Made by a program: the position numbers and the translations under genes. From Pseudophaeobacter sp. EL27 (GTDB lineage: Bacteria > Pseudomonadota > Alphaproteobacteria > Rhodobacterales > Rhodobacteraceae): a stretch of DNA of 64,000 nucleotides. The stretch covers positions 62,001 to 126,000 of the forward strand of contig NZ_OMPQ01000005.1 in NCBI RefSeq assembly GCF_900313025.1, read 5' to 3'. Shown piece by piece: positions 16,407 through 25,328 of this stretch (within the stretch, counting starts at the first letter, position 1; each line of letters opens with the position of its first letter). The notes under the pieces are model-generated. The model saw only the letters and a program-made list of their open reading frames with translations, was not told where the DNA came from and searched no databases.

Positions 16407-17932
16407 CCGCCCCCGCCATTGAACTCAAAGGCATTTCAAAATCCTTTGGTCCCGTTCAAGCAAACAAAGACATCTCGATCAGCGTCGCCCCCGGAACCAT
16501 CCATGGTATCATTGGTGAAAATGGCGCTGGAAAATCCACCCTGATGAGCATCCTCTACGGCTTTTACAAAGCCGATAAGGGTGAGATCTGGATCAACGGC
16601 AAACAGACGGAGATCCCCGACAGCCAGGCCGCCATCGCGGCCGGAATCGGCATGGTGTTTCAGCATTTCAAACTGGTGGAGAATTTCACCGTGCTGGAAA
16701 ACATCATCCTCGGTGCTGAGGACGGCGGCCTTCTAAAGCCCTCGCTGTCCAAGGCCCGCAAGACCCTGAAGCAGCTTGCCGCCGAATATGAGCTGAACGT
16801 CGACCCGGACAAGCGCATTGATGAGATCGGCGTTGGCATGCAGCAGCGGGTTGAGATCCTCAAGGCGCTCTATCGTCAGGCCGATATCCTGATCCTGGAT
16901 GAGCCGACGGGCGTGCTGACCCCGGCGGAGGCGGATCAGCTGTTCCGCATTCTGGACCGGCTGCGTGCCGAGGGCAAAACCATCATCCTGATCACCCATA
17001 AACTGCGCGAGATCATGGAGGCCACCGACACGGTCTCGGTGATGCGGCGCGGCCAGATGACCGCCACGGTCAAAACCACCGAGACCAGCCCTGAACATCT
17101 GGCGGAGCTGATGGTGGGGCGCAAGGTCTTGCTACAGGTGGATAAAGTACCTGCCAAGCCAGGTAAGCCAGTGCTGGAAATCGAAAAACTGCGCGTCGTG
17201 GATGAGGCCGGTGTTGAACGGGTCAAAAGCATCGACCTCACGGTCCGCGCCGGAGAGATCCTCGGTATTGCCGGCGTTGCGGGCAACGGCCAGTCAGAGC
17301 TCCTGGAGGTGTTGGGCGGCATGCGCAGCGGCGAGGGTGTCATCCGGTTGAATGGTCATGACCTGCCTCTGCACGGTGCCGGCTCCGATGCGCGCGCCCG
17401 GCGTGCAGCCCATGTGGCCCATGTGCCCGAGGACCGCCAGCGCGAAGGTCTGATCATGGATTTCCACGCCTGGGAAAACACCGCCTTTGGCTATCACCAC
17501 GCGCCCGAATACCAACGCGGGCTGTTGATGGACAACGCAGCCATCCGCGCCGATACCGAGGCCAAGATGGCAAAATTCGATGTCCGGCCACCAGATCCCT
17601 GGCTGGCGGCCAAAAACTTCTCTGGTGGCAATCAGCAGAAAATCGTGGTGGCCCGCGAGATCGAACGCAACCCGGAGCTTTTGTTGATCGGCCAACCCAC
17701 CCGAGGTGTTGATATTGGCGCGATCGAATTCATCCACAAACAAATTGTTGATCTGCGTGATCAGGGCAAAGCCATCCTGCTGGTCTCGGTCGAGCTGGAA
17801 GAGATCCTGTCGCTGGCAGACCGCGTAGCTGTGATGTTTGACGGCATGATCATGGGCGAACGCAGCGTGGATCAAACAGATGAAAAAGAGCTGGGCCTAT
17901 TGATGGCCGGCATCGCGGGGGAGGCCGCGTAG
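16403..17932 (+). CDS. ABC transporter ATP-binding protein (sugar/nucleoside type, two NBDs)
   Basis: 509-residue duplicated ATPase. The first domain has Walker A GENGAGKST, a VGMQQRVEILKAL signature and Walker B LILDEPTGVL. The second has a degenerate Walker A (GVAGNGQSE), signature FSGGNQQKIVVAREI and LLLIGQPTRGVDIGA. This asymmetry is usual in the RbsA/YufO-like subclass that works with BMP binding proteins. The start is taken as TTG 16403: no other in-frame start precedes Walker A, GGGAGAG lies just upstream, and it overlaps the preceding stop, suggesting coupling. Confidence 0.93.
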   Translation: MTAPAIELKGISKSFGPVQANKDISISVAPGTIHGIIGENGAGKSTLMSILYGFYKADKGEIWINGKQTEIPDSQAAIAAGIGMVFQHFKLVENFTVLENIILGAEDGGLLKPSLSKARKTLKQLAAEYELNVDPDKRIDEIGVGMQQRVEILKALYRQADILILDEPTGVLTPAEADQLFRILDRLRAEGKTIILITHKLREIMEATDTVSVMRRGQMTATVKTTETSPEHLAELMVGRKVLLQVDKVPAKPGKPVLEIEKLRVVDEAGVERVKSIDLTVRAGEILGIAGVAGNGQSELLEVLGGMRSGEGVIRLNGHDLPLHGAGSDARARRAAHVAHVPEDRQREGLIMDFHAWENTAFGYHHAPEYQRGLLMDNAAIRADTEAKMAKFDVRPPDPWLAAKNFSGGNQQKIVVAREIERNPELLLIGQPTRGVDIGAIEFIHKQIVDLRDQGKAILLVSVELEEILSLADRVAVMFDGMIMGERSVDQTDEKELGLLMAGIAGEAA

Positions 17933-19027
17933 ATGGAAAAAATGCCAAAATGGGCCGATGTTGTCCTGATCCCTCTGATCAGCCTGGCACTGGCCGCGGG
18001 CCTCTCAGCGCTGGTGATCCTTGCCATTGGCGAAGACCCGGTTGCCGCCGTGAAACTCATGGTGGATGGCGCGCTCGGCTCCAGCTATGGCTGGGGCTAT
18101 ACGCTCTATTACGCCACCAACTTCATGTTCACCGGCCTCGCGGTGGCGGTTGCCGCCCATGCGGGTTTGTTCAACATCGGTGGTGAAGGTCAGGCCATGC
18201 TGGGCGGCCTGGGGGTCGCGGTGATCTGCCTGTTCATTCCCTGGCCACATTGGACCCTGGCCCTGCTCTTTGCCACACTTGGTGCCGGTCTGTTTGGCGC
18301 TGCCTGGGCGGCCATTCCGGCCTATCTGCAAGCAAAACGTGGCAGCCATATTGTCATCACCACCATCATGTTCAACTTCATTGCCGCGGCGGTGCTGAAC
18401 TATGTGCTGGTCAATGTGCTCAAACCTGCCAGTTCGATGGATCCGGCCTCTGCCCGGTTCAGCGACACGGTTCATCTGCCTTCGCTACATGAATTGCTGG
18501 CGCCGCTGGGGATCGCCTTTTCCAAATCCGCCCCCGCCAATGTCAGCCTGCTGGTGGCGATTTTTGCCTGTCTGGCGGTCTGGTTGCTGATCTGGCGGAC
18601 CTCGTTGGGGTTTGAGATCCGCAGCTTTGGCAAATCAGAAGCCGGAGCCCGCTATGCCGGGATCTCGCCGGTGAAGATCACCATCATTGCCATGATGATT
18701 TCCGGCGCTCTGGCCGGGATCATGGCGATCAATAACGTGATGGGCGAGGCCGAGCGCCTGGTGCTGAACGCCACCGAAGGCGCGGGCTTTATTGGCATCG
18801 CTGTGGCCCTGATGGGCCGCAACCATCCCTTTGGCGTCTTTCTGGCCGCAATCCTGTTTGGTTTTCTCTACCAGGGTGGCGCTGAACTGGCGCTTTGGAC
18901 CAAGATCCCGCGTGAGCTCATCGTGGTGATTCAGGCGCTGGTGATCCTCTTTACTGGCGCACTGGACAATATGGTGCGGATCCCGCTTGAGAAGATCTTC
19001 CTCGCCTTCCGCCGGGAGGCAAACTGA
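17933..19027 (+). CDS. ABC transporter permease (first)
   Basis: 364-residue polytopic inner-membrane protein of the BPD_transp_2 (LivH/RbsC-like) family. GLFNIGGEGQAMLGGLG near residue 80 is the conserved signature, and KRGSHIVITTIMFNFIA follows. It starts directly after the ATPase stop with no gap, and its own stop overlaps the next start (ATGA). With the second permease it would form the heterodimeric channel, as in NupP/NupQ-type systems. Confidence 0.92.
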   Translation: MEKMPKWADVVLIPLISLALAAGLSALVILAIGEDPVAAVKLMVDGALGSSYGWGYTLYYATNFMFTGLAVAVAAHAGLFNIGGEGQAMLGGLGVAVICLFIPWPHWTLALLFATLGAGLFGAAWAAIPAYLQAKRGSHIVITTIMFNFIAAAVLNYVLVNVLKPASSMDPASARFSDTVHLPSLHELLAPLGIAFSKSAPANVSLLVAIFACLAVWLLIWRTSLGFEIRSFGKSEAGARYAGISPVKITIIAMMISGALAGIMAINNVMGEAERLVLNATEGAGFIGIAVALMGRNHPFGVFLAAILFGFLYQGGAELALWTKIPRELIVVIQALVILFTGALDNMVRIPLEKIFLAFRREAN

Positions 19028-20034
19028 TGGATTTTCTCACTCTGATCCAGATTTTGGATAGCTCCGTACGTCTGGCAACGCCGCTGCTACTAGCCTGCCT
19101 GGCTGGTCTCTATTCGGAACGCGCCGGGATTTTTGACATCGGTCTTGAAGGCAAGATGCTGATGGCTGCCTTTTTCTCAGCAGCAATTGCCGCCAGCACC
19201 GGCAATGTCTGGCTGGGACTTCTGGCGGGCATCGTCTCTTCACTGGTTCTTGCAGCGCTGCACGGCGTGGCCTCAATCACCTTTCGGGGCAACCAGCTGA
19301 TCTCTGGCGTGGCCATCAACTTCCTTGCTGCCGGGCTGACCGTGCTGATCGCGCAGGATTGGTTCAAACAGGGCGGTCGCACGCCTTCATTGCTCAGCGG
19401 CGGGCGCTTTGAAGGACTGGAATGGCCCTTTGCCATTGGCTCGCAGGATGCCGAGGCTGCAGGCGTGCCGGTGTCGCAGCTGATGAAGGATGCAAACCCG
19501 GTACAACAGGTCTATTCAGAGCTGATTTCGGGCCATTCCATCCTGGTTTACCTCGCTTTTCTGGCGGTTCCCGCTACCTGGTGGCTGCTCTATCGCACCC
19601 GGTTTGGTCTGCGTCTGCGCGCCGTGGGTGAAAACCCGGCAGCGGTGGACACGGCGGGGGTTTCTGTGGTCGGGCTGCGCTTTGCCGCCGTTGCCATCTG
19701 CGGGCTGCTCTGTGGCATCGCCGGCGCCTATCTGGCCACTGCCCTGCAAGCCGGTTTTGTCAAAGACATGACCGCCGGGCGGGGCTTTATCGCACTTGCA
19801 GCGCTGATCTTTGCCAAATGGCGGCCCTGGCAAGCCATGGGAGCCTGCCTGCTTTTTGGCCTGCTGCAAGCGGTTGCTTTGCGGTTCCAGAATATTGAGC
19901 TAGGCCCCATCGTGGTGCCGGTGCAGGTCATGGATGCCCTGCCCTATATCCTGACCGTGGTGATCCTCGCCGGTTTTGTCGGCAAGGCAATCCCGCCACG
20001 CGCCGGCGGCGAGCCCTATGTAAAAGAGCGCTAA
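19027..20034 (+). CDS. ABC transporter permease (second)
   Basis: 335-residue polytopic permease. It has the equivalent signature SERAGIFDIGLEGKMLMAAFFSA near residue 30 and RGNQLISGVAINFLAAGLT. It is the last gene of the importer; the stop is 18 nt before a strong terminator hairpin. Confidence 0.92.
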   Translation: MDFLTLIQILDSSVRLATPLLLACLAGLYSERAGIFDIGLEGKMLMAAFFSAAIAASTGNVWLGLLAGIVSSLVLAALHGVASITFRGNQLISGVAINFLAAGLTVLIAQDWFKQGGRTPSLLSGGRFEGLEWPFAIGSQDAEAAGVPVSQLMKDANPVQQVYSELISGHSILVYLAFLAVPATWWLLYRTRFGLRLRAVGENPAAVDTAGVSVVGLRFAAVAICGLLCGIAGAYLATALQAGFVKDMTAGRGFIALAALIFAKWRPWQAMGACLLFGLLQAVALRFQNIELGPIVVPVQVMDALPYILTVVILAGFVGKAIPPRAGGEPYVKER

Positions 20035-20051
20035 GCCAAAAATGACTTCGC

Positions 20052-20086
20052 CCAAAGGCCCGTGTCCTCAAGACGCGGGCCTTTGG
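20052..20086 (+). terminator. Terminator after the BMP importer operon
   Basis: 15-bp stem (one G-U pair) between 20052-20066 and 20072-20086 with a 5-nt loop (CTCAA); the arms end in AAAGG/CCTTT. The downstream T-run is weak, but stem strength and position fit a terminator. Confidence 0.7.
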
Positions 20087-20205
20087 CGTGTTTCGGTGCT
20101 CTATTACTGGGAAATAGGTCCAGTTTCTAAATTCAAATCAGTCCTGCCTGCTGCAGAGCGGCATAGTGAGTTGATTTTCTTGTTACGCTACGCTCTAACG
20201 GAATT

Positions 20206-21126
20206 ATGCAAGTCTATCTCCCCATCGCCGAAGTATCGGTCAACGCCTTCCTCTTGTTAGGCCTCGGAGGAATTGTCGGTATCCTGTCCGGCATGTTCGG
20301 GGTTGGCGGCGGCTTCCTGATGACGCCCTTGTTGTTCTTTATCGGTATTCCGCCTGTTGTGGCCGTTGCGACCGAAGCCAACCAGATTGTCGCCTCCTCC
20401 TTTTCCGGTGTCCTGGCGCATTTCCGAAGGCGCACAGTCGACATCAAGATGGGCATGGTGCTGCAAGTCGGCGGGTTGATCGGGGCTGCGCTTGGCGTGG
20501 TGGTGTTCAACTATCTCAAAAGCCTCGGTCAGGTCGATTTGCTGGTAACCCTTTGTTACGTTGTTTTTCTGGGTGTCGTTGGCACCTTGATGTTCATCGA
20601 GAGCCTCAATGCCATCTTCAAATCCAAGCGCACTGGTGGCGCCCCTGCGCCGCGGCGTCAGCGTGGCTGGGTCCATGCGCTGCCTTTCAAGATGCGCTTT
20701 CGCACCTCGGGGCTCTATATTTCGGTGATCCCGCCCATCATGGTTGGCATCGCCGTAGGCATTCTCGCTGCGATCATGGGGGTCGGAGGCGGCTTTATCA
20801 TGGTGCCGGCAATGATCTATATCCTCGGCATGCCGACAAAGGTGGTTGTTGGCACCTCGCTGTTTCAGATCATTTTGGTCACTGCCTTTACCACCATGCT
20901 GCATGCCACCACCAACTATACCGTGGACATCGTGCTTGCGGTTCTGCTGCTGGTTGGCGGCGTCATCGGCGCCCAGATCGGTACCCGGATTGGTGTCTAC
21001 CTCAAGGCCGAGCAGCTACGCATTCTGCTCGCACTGATGGTCATGCTGGTCTGTGTCAAACTGGGGCTTGATCTGCTACTGATGCCAAATGAGCTTTACT
21101 CCCTTGGCGCAGCAGGAGGGCATTGA
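20206..21126 (+). CDS. TSUP (TauE/SafE) family membrane permease
   Basis: 306-residue polytopic protein with the two repeated halves of the TauE/SafE family: SGMFGVGGGFLMTPLLFF near residue 30 and AAIMGVGGGFIMVPAMIY near residue 190. Family members export or import sulfite, sulfoacetate and other small organosulfur or carboxylate anions; the substrate here is not shown. It pairs with the TIGR02186 gene directly downstream, an association recurrent in alphaproteobacteria. Promoter elements were not recognised in the gap before it. Confidence 0.9.
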   Translation: MQVYLPIAEVSVNAFLLLGLGGIVGILSGMFGVGGGFLMTPLLFFIGIPPVVAVATEANQIVASSFSGVLAHFRRRTVDIKMGMVLQVGGLIGAALGVVVFNYLKSLGQVDLLVTLCYVVFLGVVGTLMFIESLNAIFKSKRTGGAPAPRRQRGWVHALPFKMRFRTSGLYISVIPPIMVGIAVGILAAIMGVGGGFIMVPAMIYILGMPTKVVVGTSLFQIILVTAFTTMLHATTNYTVDIVLAVLLLVGGVIGAQIGTRIGVYLKAEQLRILLALMVMLVCVKLGLDLLLMPNELYSLGAAGGH

Positions 21127-21128
21127 TC

Positions 21129-21917
21129 ATGTCTATCCCACTCCTACGCGCAGCCGCATTGGTCCTGTGTCTGCTTGCTGGCCTGCCCTCTGCCGGCCTT
21201 GCCGTCGAAGAAGAGGTGGTCCTGGGTCTCAGCCAGGACCGCGTTGCCATTACCGCAGATTTTGATGGCTCAGAGATCCTGATTTTTGGCGCCGTGAAAC
21301 GCGAGGCCCCGATACCGCAGGGCCCGCCCCTTGAGGTCATCGTCGCAGTCTCTGGACCAAACTCCCCGGTAACCGTCCGACGCAAGGCAAAACGGATGGG
21401 CATCTGGGTCAATACCGACAGCGTACTGGTGGATTCCGCGCCCAGTTTTTATGCCATCGCCACCAGCGCCCCCTTTCAGGAGGTGATCTCGGATACCGAG
21501 GACCTGCGCTATCGCATCTCCATTGCCCGCGCCATCCGTTCGGTTGGGGCCGCGATGAACATCACAAACGCCCAAGACTTTGCTGATGCGGTTGTGCGCA
21601 TCCGCGAGAATGAGGGGCTCTATTCGCTGCGCGAGAACACCGTCGCCGTAGACCAGCAGACTCTGTTCCGCAGCGCCATCGATATGCCTGCCGATCTGAC
21701 CGAAGGGCATTACACCGCCCGGATCTTTCTCACCCGTGCCGGCAAGGTTGTCTCCAGTTTTGAGACCGATATCGATGTTCGCAAGGTTGGCCTCGAGAGG
21801 TTTCTCTACAGCCTGTCGCGCGAACAGCCCTTTCTTTACGGGCTGATGTCCCTGGCCATTGCCATCGCCGCCGGCTGGAGTGCCTCTGCCGCTTTCCGCC
21901 TGCTCCGCAACAACTAG
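21129..21917 (+). CDS. TIGR02186 family membrane-anchored protein
   Basis: 262-residue protein with an N-terminal signal peptide (LLRAAALVLCLLAGLPSAGLA), a periplasmic beta-rich body and one C-terminal membrane helix (FLYGLMSLAIAIAAGWSASAAF). The alphaproteobacterial TIGR02186 family is usually encoded next to a TSUP permease, as here, and may be its accessory subunit; this is inference. A TTG two codons earlier overlaps the preceding stop, but ATG 21129 is the more usual start. Confidence 0.85.
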   Translation: MSIPLLRAAALVLCLLAGLPSAGLAVEEEVVLGLSQDRVAITADFDGSEILIFGAVKREAPIPQGPPLEVIVAVSGPNSPVTVRRKAKRMGIWVNTDSVLVDSAPSFYAIATSAPFQEVISDTEDLRYRISIARAIRSVGAAMNITNAQDFADAVVRIRENEGLYSLRENTVAVDQQTLFRSAIDMPADLTEGHYTARIFLTRAGKVVSSFETDIDVRKVGLERFLYSLSREQPFLYGLMSLAIAIAAGWSASAAFRLLRNN

Positions 21918-22081
21918 CAGCCTCTGACCTGGCCTTCTCCTGTTTGAACTGGGGTCAAGGGCCGCTTAGCGGCCGCGCGCAGGCGCGGTTCACCCTTGAG
22001 GCCTGAGCAAACCAAATAGACTGGAACAGGTTCTGATCGGGCAGATCGCCAGATCAGAACCTCTCAGCAGATCTTCCTGTT

Positions 22082-22176
22082 GCGCCGCGCGTCAGCGCGG
22101 CGCCCGGCCCAACGGGATTTGCGGCGCGCCAGCGCAGCACATCCGGGCGGGAGCCCCTCCCTTGGCAAGGCCGGGA
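22082..22176. repeat. Modular REP-like element, copy A
   Basis: Hairpin GCGCCGCGC-GTCA-GCGCGGCGC (22082-22103, nine perfect pairs), a CCGGCCCAACGGGA linker, a second weaker palindrome (TGCG...CGCA), then CGGGCGGGAGCCCCTCCC. The linkers match copies B (33.3 kb) and C (62.1 kb) while the stems differ. It lies between the convergent TIGR02186 and SDR genes. Confidence 0.65.
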
Positions 22177-22183
22177 AGACCCT

Positions 22184-22936
22184 TCAGCCGCGGCCGATAT
22201 AGGGCATCTTGGTGGCCATAACCGTCATGAACTGCACATTGGCCTCCGGCGGCAGTTCCGCCATATGCAGCACCGATCTCGCGGCATCTTCCACCGCAAA
22301 ACTCGGCATCTGTGCCGCCTCAGGCGCGGCCTCAGCCTGACGTGCTTTGAGATCCGCAACCATCGGCGTTTCGGCATTGCCGATATCAATCTGCCCACAG
22401 GCGATATCAAAGGCCCGCCCATCCAGCGACAGGCTGCGGGTGAGGCCGGAAATGGCTGCCTTGGTCGCGGAATAAGGCGCGGATCCCGGTCGCGGCACAT
22501 GTGCCGCAATCGATCCATTGTTGATGATACGCCCACCCTGCGGCGATTGACGGCGCATCTGACGAAAGCTCGCCCGTGCAGCCAGAAACATGCCATTGAG
22601 GTTCACATTGACCGAAGCGTACCAGTCCTCAAGGGAGATTTCGTCGATGGTGCCGCTGGGGGTAAAAATCCCGGCATTATTGAAGAGGACATCCAACCGC
22701 CCCCTGGCCATAACAAATTGATTGACCGCGTGATCCACTGCCGTGGCATCGGTGACATCTGCAGGTAGTATGGTTGCATTGTCATGGCCCATGGCCACCT
22801 CTTCCAGGGCCTCATAGCGGCGCGCCAACAGCCCAACCTGCCAGCCCTTTGACAGACACAGCTCAGCCACTGCCCTGCCAATACCAGAGCTTGCTCCGGT
22901 GATCAGGATCGTTTTTGCGCGTTGCGTACTGCTCAT
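22184..22936 (-). CDS. SDR family oxidoreductase
   Basis: 250-residue classical short-chain dehydrogenase/reductase. It has the TGASSGIG cofactor motif near residue 14, NNAG at about 92, and the active-site Ser with Tyr-x3-Lys in YSATKAAISGLTRSL. Substrate cannot be read from sequence. The start overlaps the end of the helicase gene by 4 nt, so it is the last gene of a helicase-SDR unit. Confidence 0.9.
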   Translation of the reverse strand: MSSTQRAKTILITGASSGIGRAVAELCLSKGWQVGLLARRYEALEEVAMGHDNATILPADVTDATAVDHAVNQFVMARGRLDVLFNNAGIFTPSGTIDEISLEDWYASVNVNLNGMFLAARASFRQMRRQSPQGGRIINNGSIAAHVPRPGSAPYSATKAAISGLTRSLSLDGRAFDIACGQIDIGNAETPMVADLKARQAEAAPEAAQMPSFAVEDAARSVLHMAELPPEANVQFMTVMATKMPYIGRG

Positions 22937-24471
22937 AACAGCGGCGCCTCCTCTTGCATTTCCAGGGTCAGTGCTGCCGCTGGAGCAGCTTTCAGATCAT
23001 CCACCTGCAGGGGACCCGTTGGCTTGGCCAAGCGGTTGCGCACCACCCAGATCAGCCGCTCCTGGGCGCGGGTGATGGCCACATAGGCCAGACGTTTCCA
23101 CAAGGGCTGCCCCGCCTCTACCCGCCCCATACGGGCAGCGGCATAGATATCCGGCGCAAAGACCTGGGTGGTATCCCATTGGCTCCCCTGCGCCTTGTGG
23201 ATCGTCACCGCCGCCCCGTGCAGGAAGGTGGCCCCCATCCGGGCGGCATAGGGAATGAAGGGCTCTTCCTCGTCCGGTTTTTCAATCTTCACGATCGAGG
23301 CCGCCGAGACCTGCGGATCTTCGGCCCCCATCACATGCAGACGCGAAAACCCCGGCTTACGTCCCGGCCCCAGATAGACCACCTGGGCGCCCTTGATCAG
23401 CCCGCGCGCCTCCAGGTCCAGACGTTTCTTGCGATGCTTCATCGGCAGCTCGATCCCGTCGCAGATCAAAGGCTCGCCCTCAGCCAATGCATCTTCCGGC
23501 GCGCCATGCACCTGACGAAAGGCATTGATCAGCCGGATTCGGGTGGCATTGCGCCAGACCAGAACCGGGCTGCGCGCCATCAGGTCGACCTCAACCCGCT
23601 GCCCCCAAACCACACGTTCATCCCGCCGCGCGGTCTCTTCGATCATCCGTTCAAACTCTTCAAATCCAAGTGCCGGATCCGCCAGAGCATGGGCCAGATC
23701 CAGGATCGGGTTATCCGCATCCTGGCGGTGAACCCGGTGCAGCACCAGTTGACGCGGCTCTGGCAGGGTCTCAAACACCATCGAGCCCGACTGGTTGACC
23801 GGCGCCAGCTGCGCCGGATCGCCAAAAAGAATCAGATTGGGAAAGATCTCTTTCAGATCCTCGAACTGGCGGTCATCCAGCATCGAGGCTTCATCAACAA
23901 AGCCGATATCCAGTGGATCTTCGCGCCGCTTCCAACCGGTGATAAAGTCGGAGCCCCGCAGCCCGGCCACGGCAAGCGCCCCGGGGATAGATTTGTTTTT
24001 TTCATAGAAGGCCGCAGCCCGCGCCAGAGCCTCTTCGGTCAGGCCTTCAATCTCGGGCTGTTCGCCATTGCCCGTCAGCCACTCGGCGATACGTTCATAT
24101 TCCGGGTCATAAACCGGCGTGTAAAGAATGCGGTGAATGGTGGTGGCCGGAACACCGCGCAGCCGCAGGACACTGGCTGCCTTATTGGTTGGCGCCAGGA
24201 TCGCTAGACTCCGCCGCCCGGTCTTCTTGCGACTTTCATAATCGCCCGAAACCACCTCGACCCCGGCCTTTTCCAGCGTCTTGTACAGTTCTGCCAACAA
24301 AAGCGTCTTACCAGAACCCGCCTTGCCGATCACTGCCATCACGCCGGATTCCCCCATCGGGGGTTGCAGCAGACCATCATCCATATCGACCCCGGCCTGG
24401 CGCAGCAAAGCGGAGACACTGTCAAAGGCCACGGCCTGATCATCGGAGAATTTTACGGTCACATCTGTCAT
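22933..24471 (-). CDS. RecD-like superfamily 1 DNA helicase
   Basis: 512-residue ATP-dependent helicase. Walker A is GKAGSGKT (residues 49-56); motif Ia follows as LAILAPTNKAAS; Walker B is VDEASMLDD; the C-terminal UvrD_C_2 part holds GAAVTIHKAQGSQWD and AYVAITRAQERLIWV. It resembles short RecD2-like proteins without the long N-terminal extension. A role in DNA repair or recombination is inferred. It follows luxI by 87 nt on the same strand, so it may be partly driven from the quorum-sensing promoter. Confidence 0.9.
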   Translation of the reverse strand: MTDVTVKFSDDQAVAFDSVSALLRQAGVDMDDGLLQPPMGESGVMAVIGKAGSGKTLLLAELYKTLEKAGVEVVSGDYESRKKTGRRSLAILAPTNKAASVLRLRGVPATTIHRILYTPVYDPEYERIAEWLTGNGEQPEIEGLTEEALARAAAFYEKNKSIPGALAVAGLRGSDFITGWKRREDPLDIGFVDEASMLDDRQFEDLKEIFPNLILFGDPAQLAPVNQSGSMVFETLPEPRQLVLHRVHRQDADNPILDLAHALADPALGFEEFERMIEETARRDERVVWGQRVEVDLMARSPVLVWRNATRIRLINAFRQVHGAPEDALAEGEPLICDGIELPMKHRKKRLDLEARGLIKGAQVVYLGPGRKPGFSRLHVMGAEDPQVSAASIVKIEKPDEEEPFIPYAARMGATFLHGAAVTIHKAQGSQWDTTQVFAPDIYAAARMGRVEAGQPLWKRLAYVAITRAQERLIWVVRNRLAKPTGPLQVDDLKAAPAAALTLEMQEEAPLL

Positions 24472-24558
24472 GGCGCGACCCTATCCCGATGGGGCCGGCG
24501 ACACCAGCGCAACCGGCCCCCAAGGCGTAAACTTCACTTGCACAAATTGCCCCCTCGG

Positions 24559-25200
24559 TCAGCCGGTCATGCGCATCGGCGCATCCCGGGTGATGCCACC
24601 AAAGGAGCGATCAAACCACTCTTGTGACATTTCCGGCGTTATTCCCGCCCGTTGCGCCACTCGGAGATAGGCCTGCACGTCATATTCCCAGAGGCCCAGA
24701 CTGATCCGATCCCGACCTTCTCCAGCAGAGCTGATAATCTCGGGACTAAAGCCAAGACTGCGATAGATCCGCACCATGCGCCGATCAAACACCCCGGCAA
24801 AATGAGGAACAGAAAGGTTTCGCATGATCTCCAGCCCCGCAAGCGTCAAAGCACCGGCTACATTGCCCGAGGCATCACGCGACAGACAGAAGCGGGTACA
24901 TTCCCAAATCAATGGGCTGGAAATCGGATTGCCGCCGGTCAGGTTATCAAAGATGTCATTCACCATTACCGGCCCGGTTGTTGGCAAAAACCGCATCGAG
25001 CCGCCATGGCTGCCGTCGGGCATTTCCCAGATCACATAGAGCGGATTCAACGCGTCATACTGATCGCGCTCCTCGCCCCTGTGATCCACCTGCACATCCC
25101 AGCCCAGCCGGGTTTGGAACTGATCAGCCCGATCCACAAACATCGAATGGGCAAGATCAGCATGGGTATTCAAGTCGCGTGCATAGACATAACGTAGCAT
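24559..25200 (-). CDS. luxI: LuxI-type acyl-homoserine lactone synthase
   Basis: 213-residue autoinducer synthase making N-acyl-homoserine lactones from S-adenosylmethionine and acyl-ACP (or acyl-CoA). The family's invariant residues are present: Arg24, Phe28, Trp34, Asp46, Asp49, Arg70, Phe84, Glu100 and Arg103. ATG 25200 has AGGGGA 8 nt upstream; this site can pair with two upstream C-rich segments. It follows luxR on the same strand after 128 nt. Position next to ccr matches the luxRI locus of several roseobacters. Confidence 0.96.
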   Translation of the reverse strand: MLRYVYARDLNTHADLAHSMFVDRADQFQTRLGWDVQVDHRGEERDQYDALNPLYVIWEMPDGSHGGSMRFLPTTGPVMVNDIFDNLTGGNPISSPLIWECTRFCLSRDASGNVAGALTLAGLEIMRNLSVPHFAGVFDRRMVRIYRSLGFSPEIISSAGEGRDRISLGLWEYDVQAYLRVAQRAGITPEMSQEWFDRSFGGITRDAPMRMTG

Positions 25201-25208
25201 TTCAGTTG

Positions 25209-25288
25209 TCCCCTTTTGCTAGAAATACAGGGGAAGCCTACGCCCTCGAAGCGAGTCCCCCCAAGGTTCAAGGAACCGCTAAAGGGGA
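25209..25288 (-). promoter_or_regulatory. luxI leader with alternative pairing around the ribosome-binding site
   Basis: On the minus strand the luxI site reads AAAGGGGA (complement of 25209-25216). Upstream lie TCCCCTTT (25281-25288), fully complementary over 8 nt, and TCCCCT (25229-25234), complementary over 6 nt. A G-run GGGGGGA (25256-25262) between them could pair with either C-run. This would allow open and closed states of the site. Confidence 0.4.
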
Positions 25289-25328
25289 ATAGTGAACGCC
25301 GCTAAGTGCAAGTATTTGAAATTAGACG

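Noticed and set aside
24491-24520. Hairpin GGGGCCGG/CCGGCCCC between luxI and the helicase as a terminator
   Set aside because: Eight good pairs but a 14-nt loop and no U-run on the relevant strand; read-through is as likely.
25201-25328. Lux box for LuxR upstream of luxI
   Set aside because: No 18-22 bp dyad of the CTG-N10-CAG type was found; the only dyad is TCCCCT/AGGGGA, which includes the ribosome-binding site.
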